64,000 nucleotides of DNA from Niastella vici (GCF_002077945.1 NZ_LVYD01000061.1:1-64000); one strand, 5' to 3'. Shown: positions 44,361 to 54,256, counted from the first letter of the stretch. A program made the numbers and translations. The notes: generated from the letters alone by a model not told the origin.

Positions 44361-47237
44361 TTAAAATTTAATGTTGATACCGAAATTCACAATCTTCATA
44401 ACAGGATAAGCGCCGCCCCAGGCCTCAGGGTCCAGATCTTTTCTCACGTCATAAATTTCTGCCCAGGTAAGCAGGTTCAGTCCGTTGGCAAATAAGCGTA
44501 CCGAAGGAAGGCCAATTTTGCGGGATAATTTTTCGGGGAAGGTATAGCCCAGCTCTACGTTTTTGAGGCGCACAAAATCATTGTTCTTCAACCAAAAGGA
44601 AGAGGTCTGGGTATTATTTGTGTTGCTGCCCAACCATAACCTTGGTTGTTGTGCCGTTTCTGCCGTGGCGGTGGTAAACCGGCCCAGGTTATACTCATAG
44701 GCATTGTTTTGCCCACCGTTCCCAAAGCCGTTCATGAAATCGCCGTTTAAATAACTCTGTCGGTTAAACGTACCCTGAACAAGCAGGGAAAGATCAAAAC
44801 CTTTAAAACTGAAACCGGTATGGAGGCCATAATAGACTGTGGGTTTTGCATTACCAATGGGCGCCTGGTCGTCAATCGTGATCTGGCCATCGCCATTTCG
44901 ATCAAGATAACGGATGTCGCCGGGCCTCAGAGAAGACCGGGGCGATGAAGGCAGCACTGCGTTGGCGGCATCGTTAATTTCATCGTACGATTTAAACAGG
45001 CCAATGGCGGTATAACCATATTGCAGTCCCACAGGCTTTCCGGTCGTTACCTGATAGTCGTAATTTTTGGGCAGTTCTGCATTATAAACGACTTTTGATT
45101 GTACCAGCGAGAAATTACCTGAAGCGAACCAGGTAAATTTCTTTATACTTTGTTGCCAGGTTACGGAAATATCTGTGCCCCAATAGTTGAACCGCTGATA
45201 GTTTTTATTCGGATAGTTTGCGCCAAATATCGCAGTCGTAAAAGTAGGTGCAGCAACCAGATCATAGAACTTATTGAAGAAATAGTCGGCAGTGATCGTC
45301 AATTTGTTGTTCCAAAGACCAAGATCAATTCCGGCATCGAACTTTTTTGCTTTTTCAGGAACAAGACCTGTATTGGCAATAGCGTTTTCTCCAGCAGCCC
45401 TGTCAAGCGAAGAGCCGGAGCCAAACCAATAGCCATTGGCGTTAAAATAGGTTTGTATATACGTAAAATACCCTGCATTTGCCTGACCGGTCAATCCGTA
45501 GTTTGCTCTTAGTTTCAGATTGCTAATGAAAGGAAGGTTGCGGCTGATGAACGCTTCCTTATGCAGGTTCCAGCCAATTCCTCCGGCCCAGTAAGTTGCC
45601 CAACGTTTTGATGGTTCAAGCCAGTTATACCCGCCATAGCTAACAGCGCCTTCCCCTATATATTTTTCATTAAAACAATAATTCAATTTACCTGAGTAAG
45701 CCGTATATATTTCCGGAAGATTAGTGGTACTGAATGTCAGTCTGCTTTGCTGGTTGACAACCGTAAGAGCGGAAATGGCATGTTTTTTAAACGTTCTGTC
45801 ATAACCAAGCGATCCTTCCAGGTACACAATTCGATACCTGTCATTTGGGTTTCCCGAAGTTGTTTGCTCGGTCGTAGACCCATACTTGGTGTACCCGTTA
45901 TTCAGATACTGGTAAACTTCAAAATTTTTAGCCCGTGTGGTAGTATAATAAACAGTATTGTTGTTGGAAGCTTTTGCTTTCAGGAAAAGGCCTTTTGTAA
46001 GCACATCCAGCTTTTGAGTAACCTCCACGTCAACCGCAATATCTCTTACATCCTGGAACTGGTATCCCCGCGCAACGGCCTGGCCCCATATATTCGTATT
46101 GCCCTGGTATTTATCGCTTCCCCCCAATGAACCATCAGGGTTGAAAACAGGGTAAGCAAGCGCCGGTGTATTTAATAAGGACGAAAAAATACCACCAACT
46201 CCCCCACCCGGTTGGTTGTACCGTTGAAAACGGCCGAAGATGTTCAATTGCGCAAAGGTTACCGGTGTTACATCAACCCCTACATTCGTACGCAAAGCAT
46301 ACCGGTCTAATTGAGCGTTTGTATTGTATTTATTGGCATCACTCGTTTGAATGATCCCTTTTTCTTTCATATTGTCCAGGTCAACAAAATACCTGAACCC
46401 TTTTCCACTACCCTGGATATTTAAATTATAACGATGCTCTCCGGCCCTGTTTCTCAAAACCTGATTGTACCAGTTCACATCAGGGTAGGTGTATGGATCT
46501 GTATGATTTTGGTAGGCATCGATCTGGGCGGGTGTATATTGGGGAATAACCGGCGTTGTTCCGGCATCGTTTTGTTTGGCCTCATTATACAGTGTTGCAT
46601 ATTGCCAGGCAGATAATGGTTTGGGGAGAGCTGTCGGTGTTTCAAAACCCGATTGCGCAGTAAATGAAATGCGGGGTTTACCTATATCCCCTTTTTTTGT
46701 TCTGATGGAGATTATTCCGTACGAAGAACGCTGACCGAACATTACCGTCGAAAGCGCATCTTTTAAAACGCTTATAGATTCTATCTGTTCAGGGTCAATG
46801 GACTGATATCCTCTTTCAACCCCATCGATCAAAATGATCTGCGCTCGTGCCCCACGGATATTGAAGCCCATTCCGTTACCGTCAAGGCCAGGTCCGCCAC
46901 TGCTGAAAAAAATATTCAAACCAGGAATGCGGCCCGGTAAAGCCTGTAAAAATTGAGGACTTGGGGTTGTGGTTAACTGGTTGGTATAAACTGTTGCTAC
47001 CGACTGCACCAACCTGCTTTTTGCCTGTTCTCCATAAAGAATTGGAACAGCCGCCGGTGGTTTTGAGATCTCAATAACAGAATCCAATCTGACACCGGCC
47101 TTTGTATGGGCAACCTGTGCCCTGGCAGAAGAAAATAGAAGCAGCATAGCAATCAGGAGAACCAGGTTAACATTACAGTACACTTGCCTCCCCAAACAAG
47201 AAGGTGGCAGAACACCTGCAGTTAGTTTTCTTTTCAT
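44361..47237 (-). CDS. SusC-like TonB-linked outer-membrane protein lacking the N-terminal carboxypeptidase-like domain
   Basis: 958 residues from the ATG at 47237 (MKRKLTAGV); the open frame extends seven codons to a TTG. After the signal (SSARAQ) the usual carboxypeptidase-regulatory-like domain is missing: about 50 residues lead directly into the plug (ALPGRIPGLNIFFSSGG, NIRGARAQIILIDGVERGYQ, SVLKDALSTVMFGQRSSYG). The barrel ends VNFGINIKF. It forms a pair with the SusD at 42565-44343. The short N-terminus may affect how it couples to TonB or a partner. Confidence 0.92.
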   Translation of the reverse strand: MKRKLTAGVLPPSCLGRQVYCNVNLVLLIAMLLLFSSARAQVAHTKAGVRLDSVIEISKPPAAVPILYGEQAKSRLVQSVATVYTNQLTTTPSPQFLQALPGRIPGLNIFFSSGGPGLDGNGMGFNIRGARAQIILIDGVERGYQSIDPEQIESISVLKDALSTVMFGQRSSYGIISIRTKKGDIGKPRISFTAQSGFETPTALPKPLSAWQYATLYNEAKQNDAGTTPVIPQYTPAQIDAYQNHTDPYTYPDVNWYNQVLRNRAGEHRYNLNIQGSGKGFRYFVDLDNMKEKGIIQTSDANKYNTNAQLDRYALRTNVGVDVTPVTFAQLNIFGRFQRYNQPGGGVGGIFSSLLNTPALAYPVFNPDGSLGGSDKYQGNTNIWGQAVARGYQFQDVRDIAVDVEVTQKLDVLTKGLFLKAKASNNNTVYYTTTRAKNFEVYQYLNNGYTKYGSTTEQTTSGNPNDRYRIVYLEGSLGYDRTFKKHAISALTVVNQQSRLTFSTTNLPEIYTAYSGKLNYCFNEKYIGEGAVSYGGYNWLEPSKRWATYWAGGIGWNLHKEAFISRNLPFISNLKLRANYGLTGQANAGYFTYIQTYFNANGYWFGSGSSLDRAAGENAIANTGLVPEKAKKFDAGIDLGLWNNKLTITADYFFNKFYDLVAAPTFTTAIFGANYPNKNYQRFNYWGTDISVTWQQSIKKFTWFASGNFSLVQSKVVYNAELPKNYDYQVTTGKPVGLQYGYTAIGLFKSYDEINDAANAVLPSSPRSSLRPGDIRYLDRNGDGQITIDDQAPIGNAKPTVYYGLHTGFSFKGFDLSLLVQGTFNRQSYLNGDFMNGFGNGGQNNAYEYNLGRFTTATAETAQQPRLWLGSNTNNTQTSSFWLKNNDFVRLKNVELGYTFPEKLSRKIGLPSVRLFANGLNLLTWAEIYDVRKDLDPEAWGGAYPVMKIVNFGINIKF

Positions 47238-47264
47238 AATGGCAATTTTTAACGACAAAAAGAT

Positions 47265-47296
47265 CCCTGTCAGGGCAAAAAACCGTTTTTTACCCT
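47265..47296. promoter_or_regulatory. Inverted repeats between lacI-type gene and first SusC
   Basis: CCCTG-t-CAGGG (47265-47275) overlaps AGGG-c-AAAAAA (47272-47282), loop CCG, TTTTTT-a-CCCT (47286-47296). It lies 28-59 bases before the SusC start. It could be an operator for the LacI-type protein or a terminator/attenuator of its transcript. Confidence 0.45.
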
Positions 47297-47335
47297 AATG
47301 AGTTACTATAAAATTTTGATTGATTACTAAATCGG

Positions 47336-48403
47336 TTAACTGGTTTTCATAGTTGATGGTTGTGAGTGAACAATTTTCTTTATCACCTTGGGAAATGAAG
47401 AATCTCTTACAATTAGCTTAACCGGCAACATGACCATCCTTCGTTTTTTGCTTTCTCTTTCATTTGATAAAGCATTGAGCAATTGGTGTACTACTTCCTG
47501 TGCAATTTCTTCTGTTGGTTGCGCTACTGCGGTAATGGAAGGAGTAAATAAATTAAAGTGGGTATTATCATCAAAACCTACTACCGCAATATTACCAGGT
47601 ATTGCCAATCCCAGATCTCTGATCGCCTGTAGTCCGCTTATGGCTAAATAATTAGTCGCAAAAATGATCGCATCAACTTTGTCATGCTGTTTAATAAATT
47701 CCCGCACCATTTCTGCGCCTGCCTGATGACTTAATTTGCAGGGAAGCTTTTGTACAACAGGCTGGAACCCGCTTTCTTCAATTGCTTTGCTATAGCCTTG
47801 CAGGCGGGCATGCATCTGGGTTTGCTCCGAGTTCAGTGTTATGAGGGCAATGTTGGAAAAACCATTTTCCTGCAGATGTTTTACGGCCTGGTATGAGCCG
47901 GAAAAGTTATCAATGATCACCGTATTGGTATTAAGTGAGGGCAGGTAGCGGTCGAAAAGGATAACCGGCACATTATCCTCCATGAGAGCGCTTATTTCAT
48001 CTTCTACGCCACAAGGTGGCGCCATAATATATCCATCTACCTGCCGCTCCCTGAATACCTTTATCAGCGCTTTTGTTTTCTCGGTATCATTTTCAGTGCT
48101 TGCAAAAAATATTTTATACTTATGATCATAGGCGATGGTTTCAATTCCCCTGGAAATACCGGAGAAGAACGGGTCGGAAAGATCTTCTACCAGCATTCCT
48201 ATAACCCTGGTTTTCCCTGTTCGTAAGCTTTTTGCTATCATGTTTGGCTGATAGCCTACCTTCTTTATATAATCCGATACCTTTCTCCGTACATCCTCAC
48301 TGATCTTTTTTTCTTCCGCCTTGCCATTCAATACAAATGATATGGTGGTAGCAGAAAGATTAAGCTCTCTGGCAATGTCGTGTATGGAAATTCTCTTCTT
48401 CAT
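47336..48403 (-). CDS. LacI-family transcriptional regulator
   Basis: 355 residues from the ATG at 48403 (MKKRISIHDIARELNLSATT). The longer frame to 48556 crosses repeat DNA and is rejected. The N-terminal HTH (SIHDIARELNLSATTISFVL) and hinge (YQPNMIAKSLRTGKTRVIGM) are followed by a periplasmic-binding-protein-like effector domain (LSDPFFSGISRGIE, VDGYIMAPP, VVGFDDNTHFNLFTPSITAV). It should sense a sugar and control the locus starting 98 bases downstream at SusC; the palindrome at 47265-47296 is a candidate site. Confidence 0.92.
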   Translation of the reverse strand: MKKRISIHDIARELNLSATTISFVLNGKAEEKKISEDVRRKVSDYIKKVGYQPNMIAKSLRTGKTRVIGMLVEDLSDPFFSGISRGIETIAYDHKYKIFFASTENDTEKTKALIKVFRERQVDGYIMAPPCGVEDEISALMEDNVPVILFDRYLPSLNTNTVIIDNFSGSYQAVKHLQENGFSNIALITLNSEQTQMHARLQGYSKAIEESGFQPVVQKLPCKLSHQAGAEMVREFIKQHDKVDAIIFATNYLAISGLQAIRDLGLAIPGNIAVVGFDDNTHFNLFTPSITAVAQPTEEIAQEVVHQLLNALSNERESKKRRMVMLPVKLIVRDSSFPKVIKKIVHSQPSTMKTS

Positions 48404-48564
48404 TTTAGCAGGCAACCAGGATCCCGGGTCAAATTTGTAGTTAATCGATTTAATGATGCACATAAAACAAGGAGCCGGATGCATCGACTCTGACTGGTGC
48501 GTACAGCTCCGATTCCTATCTAATCGTTTCAAACCAGGAAAAACCGGCTTTAACAATTCGATAA

Positions 48565-48649
48565 TGTAAAGCTACCAGTGTAAAACCAGTTTTTTGGGGA
48601 ATTCAGGCGGGGGGTAAACTCCCAAAAGGGGGGGCTGAAACGCCAAATG
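48565..48649. repeat. 85-bp dispersed repeat, copy 2
   Basis: Same length and largely the same sequence as 19091-19175. It is flanked on both sides by octamers of the AATTCGAT/AATGTGCT type, so it appears to have been inserted into an existing octamer array. Confidence 0.8.
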
Positions 48650-48651
48650 CC

Positions 48652-48691
48652 AATGTGATAATTCGATAATGTGCTAATGTGCTAATGAAAT
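48652..48691. repeat. 8-bp tandem repeat array
   Basis: Five consecutive 8-mers: AATGTGAT, AATTCGAT, AATGTGCT, AATGTGCT, AATGAAAT. Two further units, AATTCGAT and AATGTAAA, lie at 48555-48570 on the other side of the 85-bp repeat. Confidence 0.8.
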
Positions 48692-48765
48692 ACAGGGCAT
48701 AATGAAATGCTTTCGCGTGAGCTTTGCCTTTTTAAGGGACTACCAGACCTTGAAGCATTATCAAA

Positions 48766-51700
48766 TTAATCTCCGGGATTGAGTGATTCCTTATCTATCG
48801 TGTACTGCCTGCCATGGACCTTGCGGTATTTTTTTACATAATCGGAAGGGTTCATGCCGAAAAGCTTGTTGAATTGTTCCCTGAAGTATTTAATATCCCT
48901 TATACCGACGGTGTATGCTGTTTCCTTGATACTATAGTCCGTATTTATAAACAACTCCGCAGCTTTGCGAAGACGGATTGACCGGATAAAAATATTTACG
49001 GGCTGGCCGGAGACTGACTTTACTTTACGGAGAAGATTGGAATGGCTCATGCCCATTTCGTTGAGTAAAGTTTGAACACTAAAGTTCTTGTCCCTTAAAT
49101 GGTTCTCAACAATAGAAATGCATTTGTCCAAAAACTCCCTGTATTCGGGCGAAACCTTGAAATCGTTTTTATTAAGGGTTATTTCATTGTAAAAATATTT
49201 TTGAACCGTATTGCGATTCTTTAAAAGCGTGGTAACCCGTGCAACCAGCAGTTTGCTGTCAAAAGGTTTTACAATATAATCATCCGCCCCGCCTTCCACT
49301 CCCTGGAGCCTGAGTTCATCGGACGTGGCGCCGGTAAGTAAGATAACCGGGATATGGCTTAGCTGCTCATTTTCTTTAACCGCCCTGCAAAGGTCAATCC
49401 CATTCATCTCCTTCATGTGAATGTCGGAGATGATCAGGTCGGGCAAATACTTTTGAGCCATAGAAAAGCCAGCTTCGCCGTTTTCGCCCTGATATATTAT
49501 ATAGGTGTCTTTAAACAGGCGAACAAGGTATTGCCTGATGGCCTCATCATCATCTATTATCAGAACAGAGTGCTTTTCGGAAACCAGTTCAGGTAAGGGT
49601 TCTCCGGTATCAGTATCTTCCCTGATCTCAGCTTCTTCTTTCAGCGCTTCCAGCAATTGAGGAGCAGCTTCTGCTTCTGAAATAATCACCTCCGCACCAA
49701 AATGCGCCTTACCTTTTTGAAGCTTTAAGATAAAAGTTGTCCCCTGCCCTTCCTCGCTTTCGTAGGAAATGGTTCCACCGTGTAACTCTGTAAAATGTTT
49801 TACAAGGAAGAGCCCTATGCCAAAACCCGCCCTGGAACTTGTTTTCGTTCTTTCAGCTTTATAAAACTTATCAAATAGCTTTTCCCCGGTTTCGGCCGGT
49901 ATACCAGCCCCATTGTCCTGCACTTTTATTACAACATCTTCTGTTGCTTCTACTATTGAAAGCCAGATGCTGCCTTCAGCGGCTGTATATTTTAATGCAT
50001 TGGACAGCAGGTTATATAAAATGATCTCCAGCTTTTCCCGGTCTGCATAGATTTCCACTTCCTTATTTGCGCAATCAAAAACATAATTGATGCGCTGCGT
50101 TTTTGCCTGTTGAACAAAACACAGATACACTTCGTACGCCAGATCGTGAAGATGGAGCCTGGATGGCTTTATTTTGTCTAAACCACTCTCGGCTTTCCTG
50201 AATAAAAGCAATTGGTCAACAAGGCTGAGCATTCGCCTTGCATTCCGGTAAACAATGTTCAAATCACCCCTGTCTTTTTGTTCACTGGAATTTTTCTGCA
50301 GTAACTCCTTAACCGGATTAATAATTAATGTCAGTGGTGTTCTGAACTCATGAGAGATATTGGTGAAGAAAGAAATTTTCTTTTCATTGATCTCTCTTTC
50401 TTTTTCATTCAGGATCCTTTCTTTTTCAAGTTCGGCATGTTCCCTTTCTCTTTCCGCTCTCTCCTTTTCCAGCTCCGCTTTCTCTACAGCTAATTCGGCA
50501 AGACTTCTTTCTTTTTCCGAGCGTTCATTTTCTGCATTAAGCTTTGCAATCTTTACTTCGTATTGCAGCCTGGTTTGTTTTGCCCGGTATTGCAGGTAAA
50601 AATAAACGGCTGCGCCACTCATCACTGTATACATCAAATATGCCCACCAGGTCCTGTACCAGGGAGGCAGCACTATAATTTCGATCTGCACGGCTGATTT
50701 ATTCCATTGACCTTCGGCATTGGTGTTTTTTACCCTGAAAGTGTAGGTGCCTTCGGAAAGATGGCTATAAACTACTTTTCTTGTATTGCCGCAATAGATC
50801 CAGTCTTTATCCGAACCCTGCATATAATAGGCATATTGAATTTTATCAGGGGCAGAATATTCCAGCGCTGCAAACTCAAATGAAAGAACCGCTTTATTAT
50901 AAGGGATCCTGATGAGCTCAATACGATTGAAATTCGTTTGGGTTTCAAGCTCAGCATCCTTTTCAAGAGAAGTGTTGGCAACTTTCACATCTGTTAAATA
51001 AATTTCCGGATTGCCGTTGGCTGCGGCGATGCTTTCGGGGCGGAACAAAGAAAATCCCTTAATACCACCAAAAGCAAATTCGCCGGAACGTAATTTTAAT
51101 GCAGCATGATAATTGAACTGGTTGCTTTGCAATCCATCGCCCTGATAATAGTTCTTGAAGGTTTTGTTTTTAGGATTGAATTTGGCAATGCCATTAAAAG
51201 TGCTCATCCACAAATTACCTGCTGCATCTTCTAAAATGGTTAATATAGAATTGCTGCAAAGTCCTTCATCTGTAGTATAGCGGGCAATGATCTTTCCCTG
51301 CTTTCTATCGAACAGGATCAATCCCCCTCCTTCCGTACCCACCCAGAAGTTACCTGCGCGGTCTTCCATTATAACACTAACCGGTTTACCAATGAAATAA
51401 GAAAGATGTTTTTTGCCGGCTTTATCAATTTGAACCAGGTGGTTTATGCCGCCTCCCCAAAAAACATTGCTCCTGTCTTCCCTCAATACATACAGATCTT
51501 TAAGCCTGCCATCAAACAATTCAAAAACGCCCTTTTGCCTGTTCAGTTTGAACAGGCCGTATTGCTGGGCGCTTAGCCAGATTTTTTTCTCCCCATCTTC
51601 AAGAAGGTTCGGGCCTATAGGATGAAAAGTAAGGGTAGTGTTATCAGGATCAACACAGCTATAATGCTCAAACTTTCCGTTGTTGTAACGATTTACGCCT

Positions 51701-52980
51701 CCCCGGTAAGTGGTTATCCAGATGTTATTTTGAAAATCTGACTGAATGTCGGTAACAAAATTGTCGCTTAATGAATAGGGATCCCCACTGTCGTGGCGGT
51801 AATTGGTAAAGGAGTTCAATGTCCTGTTCCAGATACTGAGTCCGCCACCATCTGTGCCAATCCACAAATCATTGTTGGGTGCTTCGTAAAACGATAAAAT
51901 ATAATTGCTGATCAGCGTATTGGTTGTGGCAGGATTGGAAACAATATTTTGAAAACGATCTTTACTGGGATCAATAACATTGATGCCGCCTCTTAAAGTG
52001 CCAATCCATTTTCTTGATTGTCTGTCAATCCAAATAGAATAGACAGCATTGCTTGATAACGAATTAGGCTCTCTTGTACTCGATAAAAATTGTGCTTCAT
52101 CCGTTTCTGTATTTAAGATAACAACGCCACCGCCATTTGTTGCAATCCACAATTCATTGTTTTTACCTACAGTGATCCCTGAAACAGTATTGTAGTTTAA
52201 TTTTTTATTCGCTACATTATATACTTTGTCGAAGGAATTGGAAGCGATGTTGTACCGGAATAATCCATCATTCGTTCCTATCCATAAATAACCATTTGCC
52301 GCTTCAATACAATTGGCTGATTTGATGGTTGCATTTACCAATTTTGCCTTATTGGTTTTATACTCATAAGCATACAAGCCTTTATTTGCGACAAAGAGCC
52401 AGACTTTTTTATCATTGCCTGCTTTGACTGAAGTAGCATTATAAGGGGAATTGGCATCGTTCTCTAATGGTATTCTGTAAGCAATGCTTTGGCCATTTGG
52501 GAAAAAAAACAAGCCTTTGTCGGCTGTAGCAACAAACATATTGCCTTGCCCGTCCGCTTCTATGTCATTGGTGACCGAATTTAGCGGTTCCACTTTTTTT
52601 TCAGGGGTATAATAATAAAGAAATGAAAATTTGTCAGAGATACTTTGGTAAACACATGCGCCCTGCCTTGTGCCTACCCACAAATTTCCTTTTGCATCTT
52701 CACCGATGGTGTTGATCCAGTTGTTAATGAGAGAGCGGTTGTTTTTGAAATTATTTCTGAAGATCCTGAATTCATATCCATCATAGCGGTTTAGTCCGTC
52801 ATAGGTGCCAAACCACATAAAACCATTTTTGTCCTGGTAAATACATCTTACAAAATTGTTCGACAAGCCCTGATCGATCCCCAGATAGGCACTCACCCGA
52901 TAGCCGGCAAAAGAGGTATACGAGGCAAGAAACAGAAAGAACACTACAAAGAAGATATGCTTTTGAAAAAGCCTTTTCAT
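48766..52980 (-). CDS. Hybrid two-component system regulator (HTCS)
   Basis: 1404 residues from the ATG at 52980; the frame extends nine codons to a TTG. After a signal/anchor come at least 12 two-component propeller repeats with WIGT/WFGT-type motifs (to about residue 690), a Y_Y_Y domain (about 700-763), one membrane segment (about 780-800), a charged coiled coil (about 805-870), a HisKA domain with FFTNISHEFRTPLTLI (phospho-His), HATPase (DNGAGIP, GFGIGLFLVKHF), a receiver domain (LIIDDDE, LIISDIHMKEMNG with the acceptor Asp, about 1133-1250), and an AraC-type HTH (about 1290-1395). It binds a sugar in the periplasm and activates promoters directly. Its own promoter (53100-53165) carries the proposed binding site. 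Confidence 0.95.
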   Translation of the reverse strand: MKRLFQKHIFFVVFFLFLASYTSFAGYRVSAYLGIDQGLSNNFVRCIYQDKNGFMWFGTYDGLNRYDGYEFRIFRNNFKNNRSLINNWINTIGEDAKGNLWVGTRQGACVYQSISDKFSFLYYYTPEKKVEPLNSVTNDIEADGQGNMFVATADKGLFFFPNGQSIAYRIPLENDANSPYNATSVKAGNDKKVWLFVANKGLYAYEYKTNKAKLVNATIKSANCIEAANGYLWIGTNDGLFRYNIASNSFDKVYNVANKKLNYNTVSGITVGKNNELWIATNGGGVVILNTETDEAQFLSSTREPNSLSSNAVYSIWIDRQSRKWIGTLRGGINVIDPSKDRFQNIVSNPATTNTLISNYILSFYEAPNNDLWIGTDGGGLSIWNRTLNSFTNYRHDSGDPYSLSDNFVTDIQSDFQNNIWITTYRGGVNRYNNGKFEHYSCVDPDNTTLTFHPIGPNLLEDGEKKIWLSAQQYGLFKLNRQKGVFELFDGRLKDLYVLREDRSNVFWGGGINHLVQIDKAGKKHLSYFIGKPVSVIMEDRAGNFWVGTEGGGLILFDRKQGKIIARYTTDEGLCSNSILTILEDAAGNLWMSTFNGIAKFNPKNKTFKNYYQGDGLQSNQFNYHAALKLRSGEFAFGGIKGFSLFRPESIAAANGNPEIYLTDVKVANTSLEKDAELETQTNFNRIELIRIPYNKAVLSFEFAALEYSAPDKIQYAYYMQGSDKDWIYCGNTRKVVYSHLSEGTYTFRVKNTNAEGQWNKSAVQIEIIVLPPWYRTWWAYLMYTVMSGAAVYFYLQYRAKQTRLQYEVKIAKLNAENERSEKERSLAELAVEKAELEKERAEREREHAELEKERILNEKEREINEKKISFFTNISHEFRTPLTLIINPVKELLQKNSSEQKDRGDLNIVYRNARRMLSLVDQLLLFRKAESGLDKIKPSRLHLHDLAYEVYLCFVQQAKTQRINYVFDCANKEVEIYADREKLEIILYNLLSNALKYTAAEGSIWLSIVEATEDVVIKVQDNGAGIPAETGEKLFDKFYKAERTKTSSRAGFGIGLFLVKHFTELHGGTISYESEEGQGTTFILKLQKGKAHFGAEVIISEAEAAPQLLEALKEEAEIREDTDTGEPLPELVSEKHSVLIIDDDEAIRQYLVRLFKDTYIIYQGENGEAGFSMAQKYLPDLIISDIHMKEMNGIDLCRAVKENEQLSHIPVILLTGATSDELRLQGVEGGADDYIVKPFDSKLLVARVTTLLKNRNTVQKYFYNEITLNKNDFKVSPEYREFLDKCISIVENHLRDKNFSVQTLLNEMGMSHSNLLRKVKSVSGQPVNIFIRSIRLRKAAELFINTDYSIKETAYTVGIRDIKYFREQFNKLFGMNPSDYVKKYRKVHGRQYTIDKESLNPGD

Positions 52981-53099
52981 ATATAAGCAGTTGGCAACCG
53001 TTTGCAATCATTTTCTCAACCAACAGAACAAAACAATCATTTTTATTGAACGTACTTTCCCTAACCCAAAGCAGTATCACCAGGCATAAGCCGTTTCCT

Positions 53100-53165
53100 C
53101 AAATTTATCATTTACCTTTTGGGCTTTTGTTGTATTAAAAAGACTTTGTTTTATACAAATCCGAC
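53100..53165 (-). promoter_or_regulatory. Predicted HTCS operator and promoter of the HTCS gene
   Basis: Minus strand: GTCGGA (53160-53165), 12 bases, AAAGTC (53142-53147), 34 bases, TAAATTTG (53100-53107). Spacing matches the sites upstream of GH31 and GH95 exactly. The -7 box is 120 bases before the HTCS ATG, giving a longer leader than the other two. It lies 36 bases past the dehydrogenase stop. Confidence 0.72.
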
Positions 53166-53201
53166 CATTTTTAGCAAAAACATTAAGAGAAACGACCCGT
53201 T

Positions 53202-54215
53202 TTACATATCGATCATTGCCTTTATAACTCCATTGGCAGGATCTAACCATTGCTCAAATTTATCCTTAACTTCTTCAAACATCACCCGGTGTGTAATATA
53301 AGTGGTTGGATCGACCAGTTTGGCTTTCATAGAACCAATCACCTGCTCAAAATCAGCTCTTGTTGCATTGCGGCTGCTCATTAATGTAGCTTCTCTTTTG
53401 TGAAACTCGGGGTGACTAAAGCATATCTCTCCTTTTTGTAAGCCAATTAAAACATACCTGGCTCCATGCGCCATATAATTAAAAGCACTGTTGATGGCTT
53501 TTAAATTTCCGGTTGCGTCGATAACTACCGTTGGCATATCGCCATATGTTATTTTCTTTAATTGCTCCGCAACATGGGGATCAAGGGCATTGACAGTATG
53601 AGCCACCTGTATCTTTTCCCTGCAAAATTTCAAACGCGCTACGTTTACATCAAGCGCTATTACGTTAGCGCCGGCAATGCGTGCAAACTCCATGGTTCCC
53701 AACCCGATTGGCCCGGCCCCTATTACCAACACATATTCTCCGGGGCTTACACCCGCGCGGCGCACCCCATGTGCGCCAATGGCCAGGGGTTCAACAAGCG
53801 CCAGTTCGTCAAAACTTAATCCTTCGCCATGAACAAGAGACCAGGAAGGAACAGACAGATATTCTACCATACCCCCATGCTGATGCACCCCACATACTTT
53901 TATAGAGCTGCAGCAATTAGGCTTTCCCGACCGGCAGGCAATACATTTGCCACAATTGAAATATGGAATAAAAGTTACAGCCTCGCCAATTTCAAAACCA
54001 GGCGCCTCATCAAAGGCGACCAGCTCACCGGCCAGCTCGTGGCCCAGGATGCGGGGATATTCAAAAAAGGGTTGTGTGCCTTCGTAAGCGTGCAGATCGG
54101 TTCCACAAATGCCAATCCGCCTTATTTTTATAATAGCCTGTCCTTTTTGTAATTCCGGTTGTTCTCCGGTTACATATTCAAACTCTCCGGGCTTTATACA
54201 TACCAGCGTTCTCAT
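53202..54215 (-). CDS. Zinc-dependent medium-chain sugar/alcohol dehydrogenase
   Basis: 337 residues, cytoplasmic. Catalytic zinc ligands are in GICGTD and GHELAGE; the structural-zinc lobe is CGKCIACRSGKPNCC; the NAD-binding Rossmann motif is VIGAGPIGLG followed by an acidic Asp (ALDVN), favouring NAD. It resembles L-galactonate/L-gulonate 5-dehydrogenase-type (YjjN-like) and sorbitol-dehydrogenase-like enzymes. Being directly downstream of a GH95 fucosidase (41-base gap), it probably oxidises L-fucose or a derivative released by it; this is inferred. Confidence 0.8.
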   Translation of the reverse strand: MRTLVCIKPGEFEYVTGEQPELQKGQAIIKIRRIGICGTDLHAYEGTQPFFEYPRILGHELAGELVAFDEAPGFEIGEAVTFIPYFNCGKCIACRSGKPNCCSSIKVCGVHQHGGMVEYLSVPSWSLVHGEGLSFDELALVEPLAIGAHGVRRAGVSPGEYVLVIGAGPIGLGTMEFARIAGANVIALDVNVARLKFCREKIQVAHTVNALDPHVAEQLKKITYGDMPTVVIDATGNLKAINSAFNYMAHGARYVLIGLQKGEICFSHPEFHKREATLMSSRNATRADFEQVIGSMKAKLVDPTTYITHRVMFEEVKDKFEQWLDPANGVIKAMIDM

Positions 54216-54256
54216 TGAATATAAAGTTGATTATTACATTATTAATTTGATGCAGG

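Larger units (their letters stand above)
48404..48765. other. Intergenic region with repeats
   Basis: 362 bases without a gene. It holds the second 85-bp repeat (48565-48649) and an 8-bp tandem array (48652-48691, with two more units at 48555-48570). The part next to the lacI-type start includes TTAATCGATTTAA (about 48437-48449), a weak palindrome that could be an operator. Nothing else is recognised. Confidence 0.6.

Noticed and set aside
48404..48556. 51-residue N-terminal extension of the LacI-type regulator
   Set aside because: LacI-family proteins begin at the HTH; the ATG at 48403 gives the standard start.
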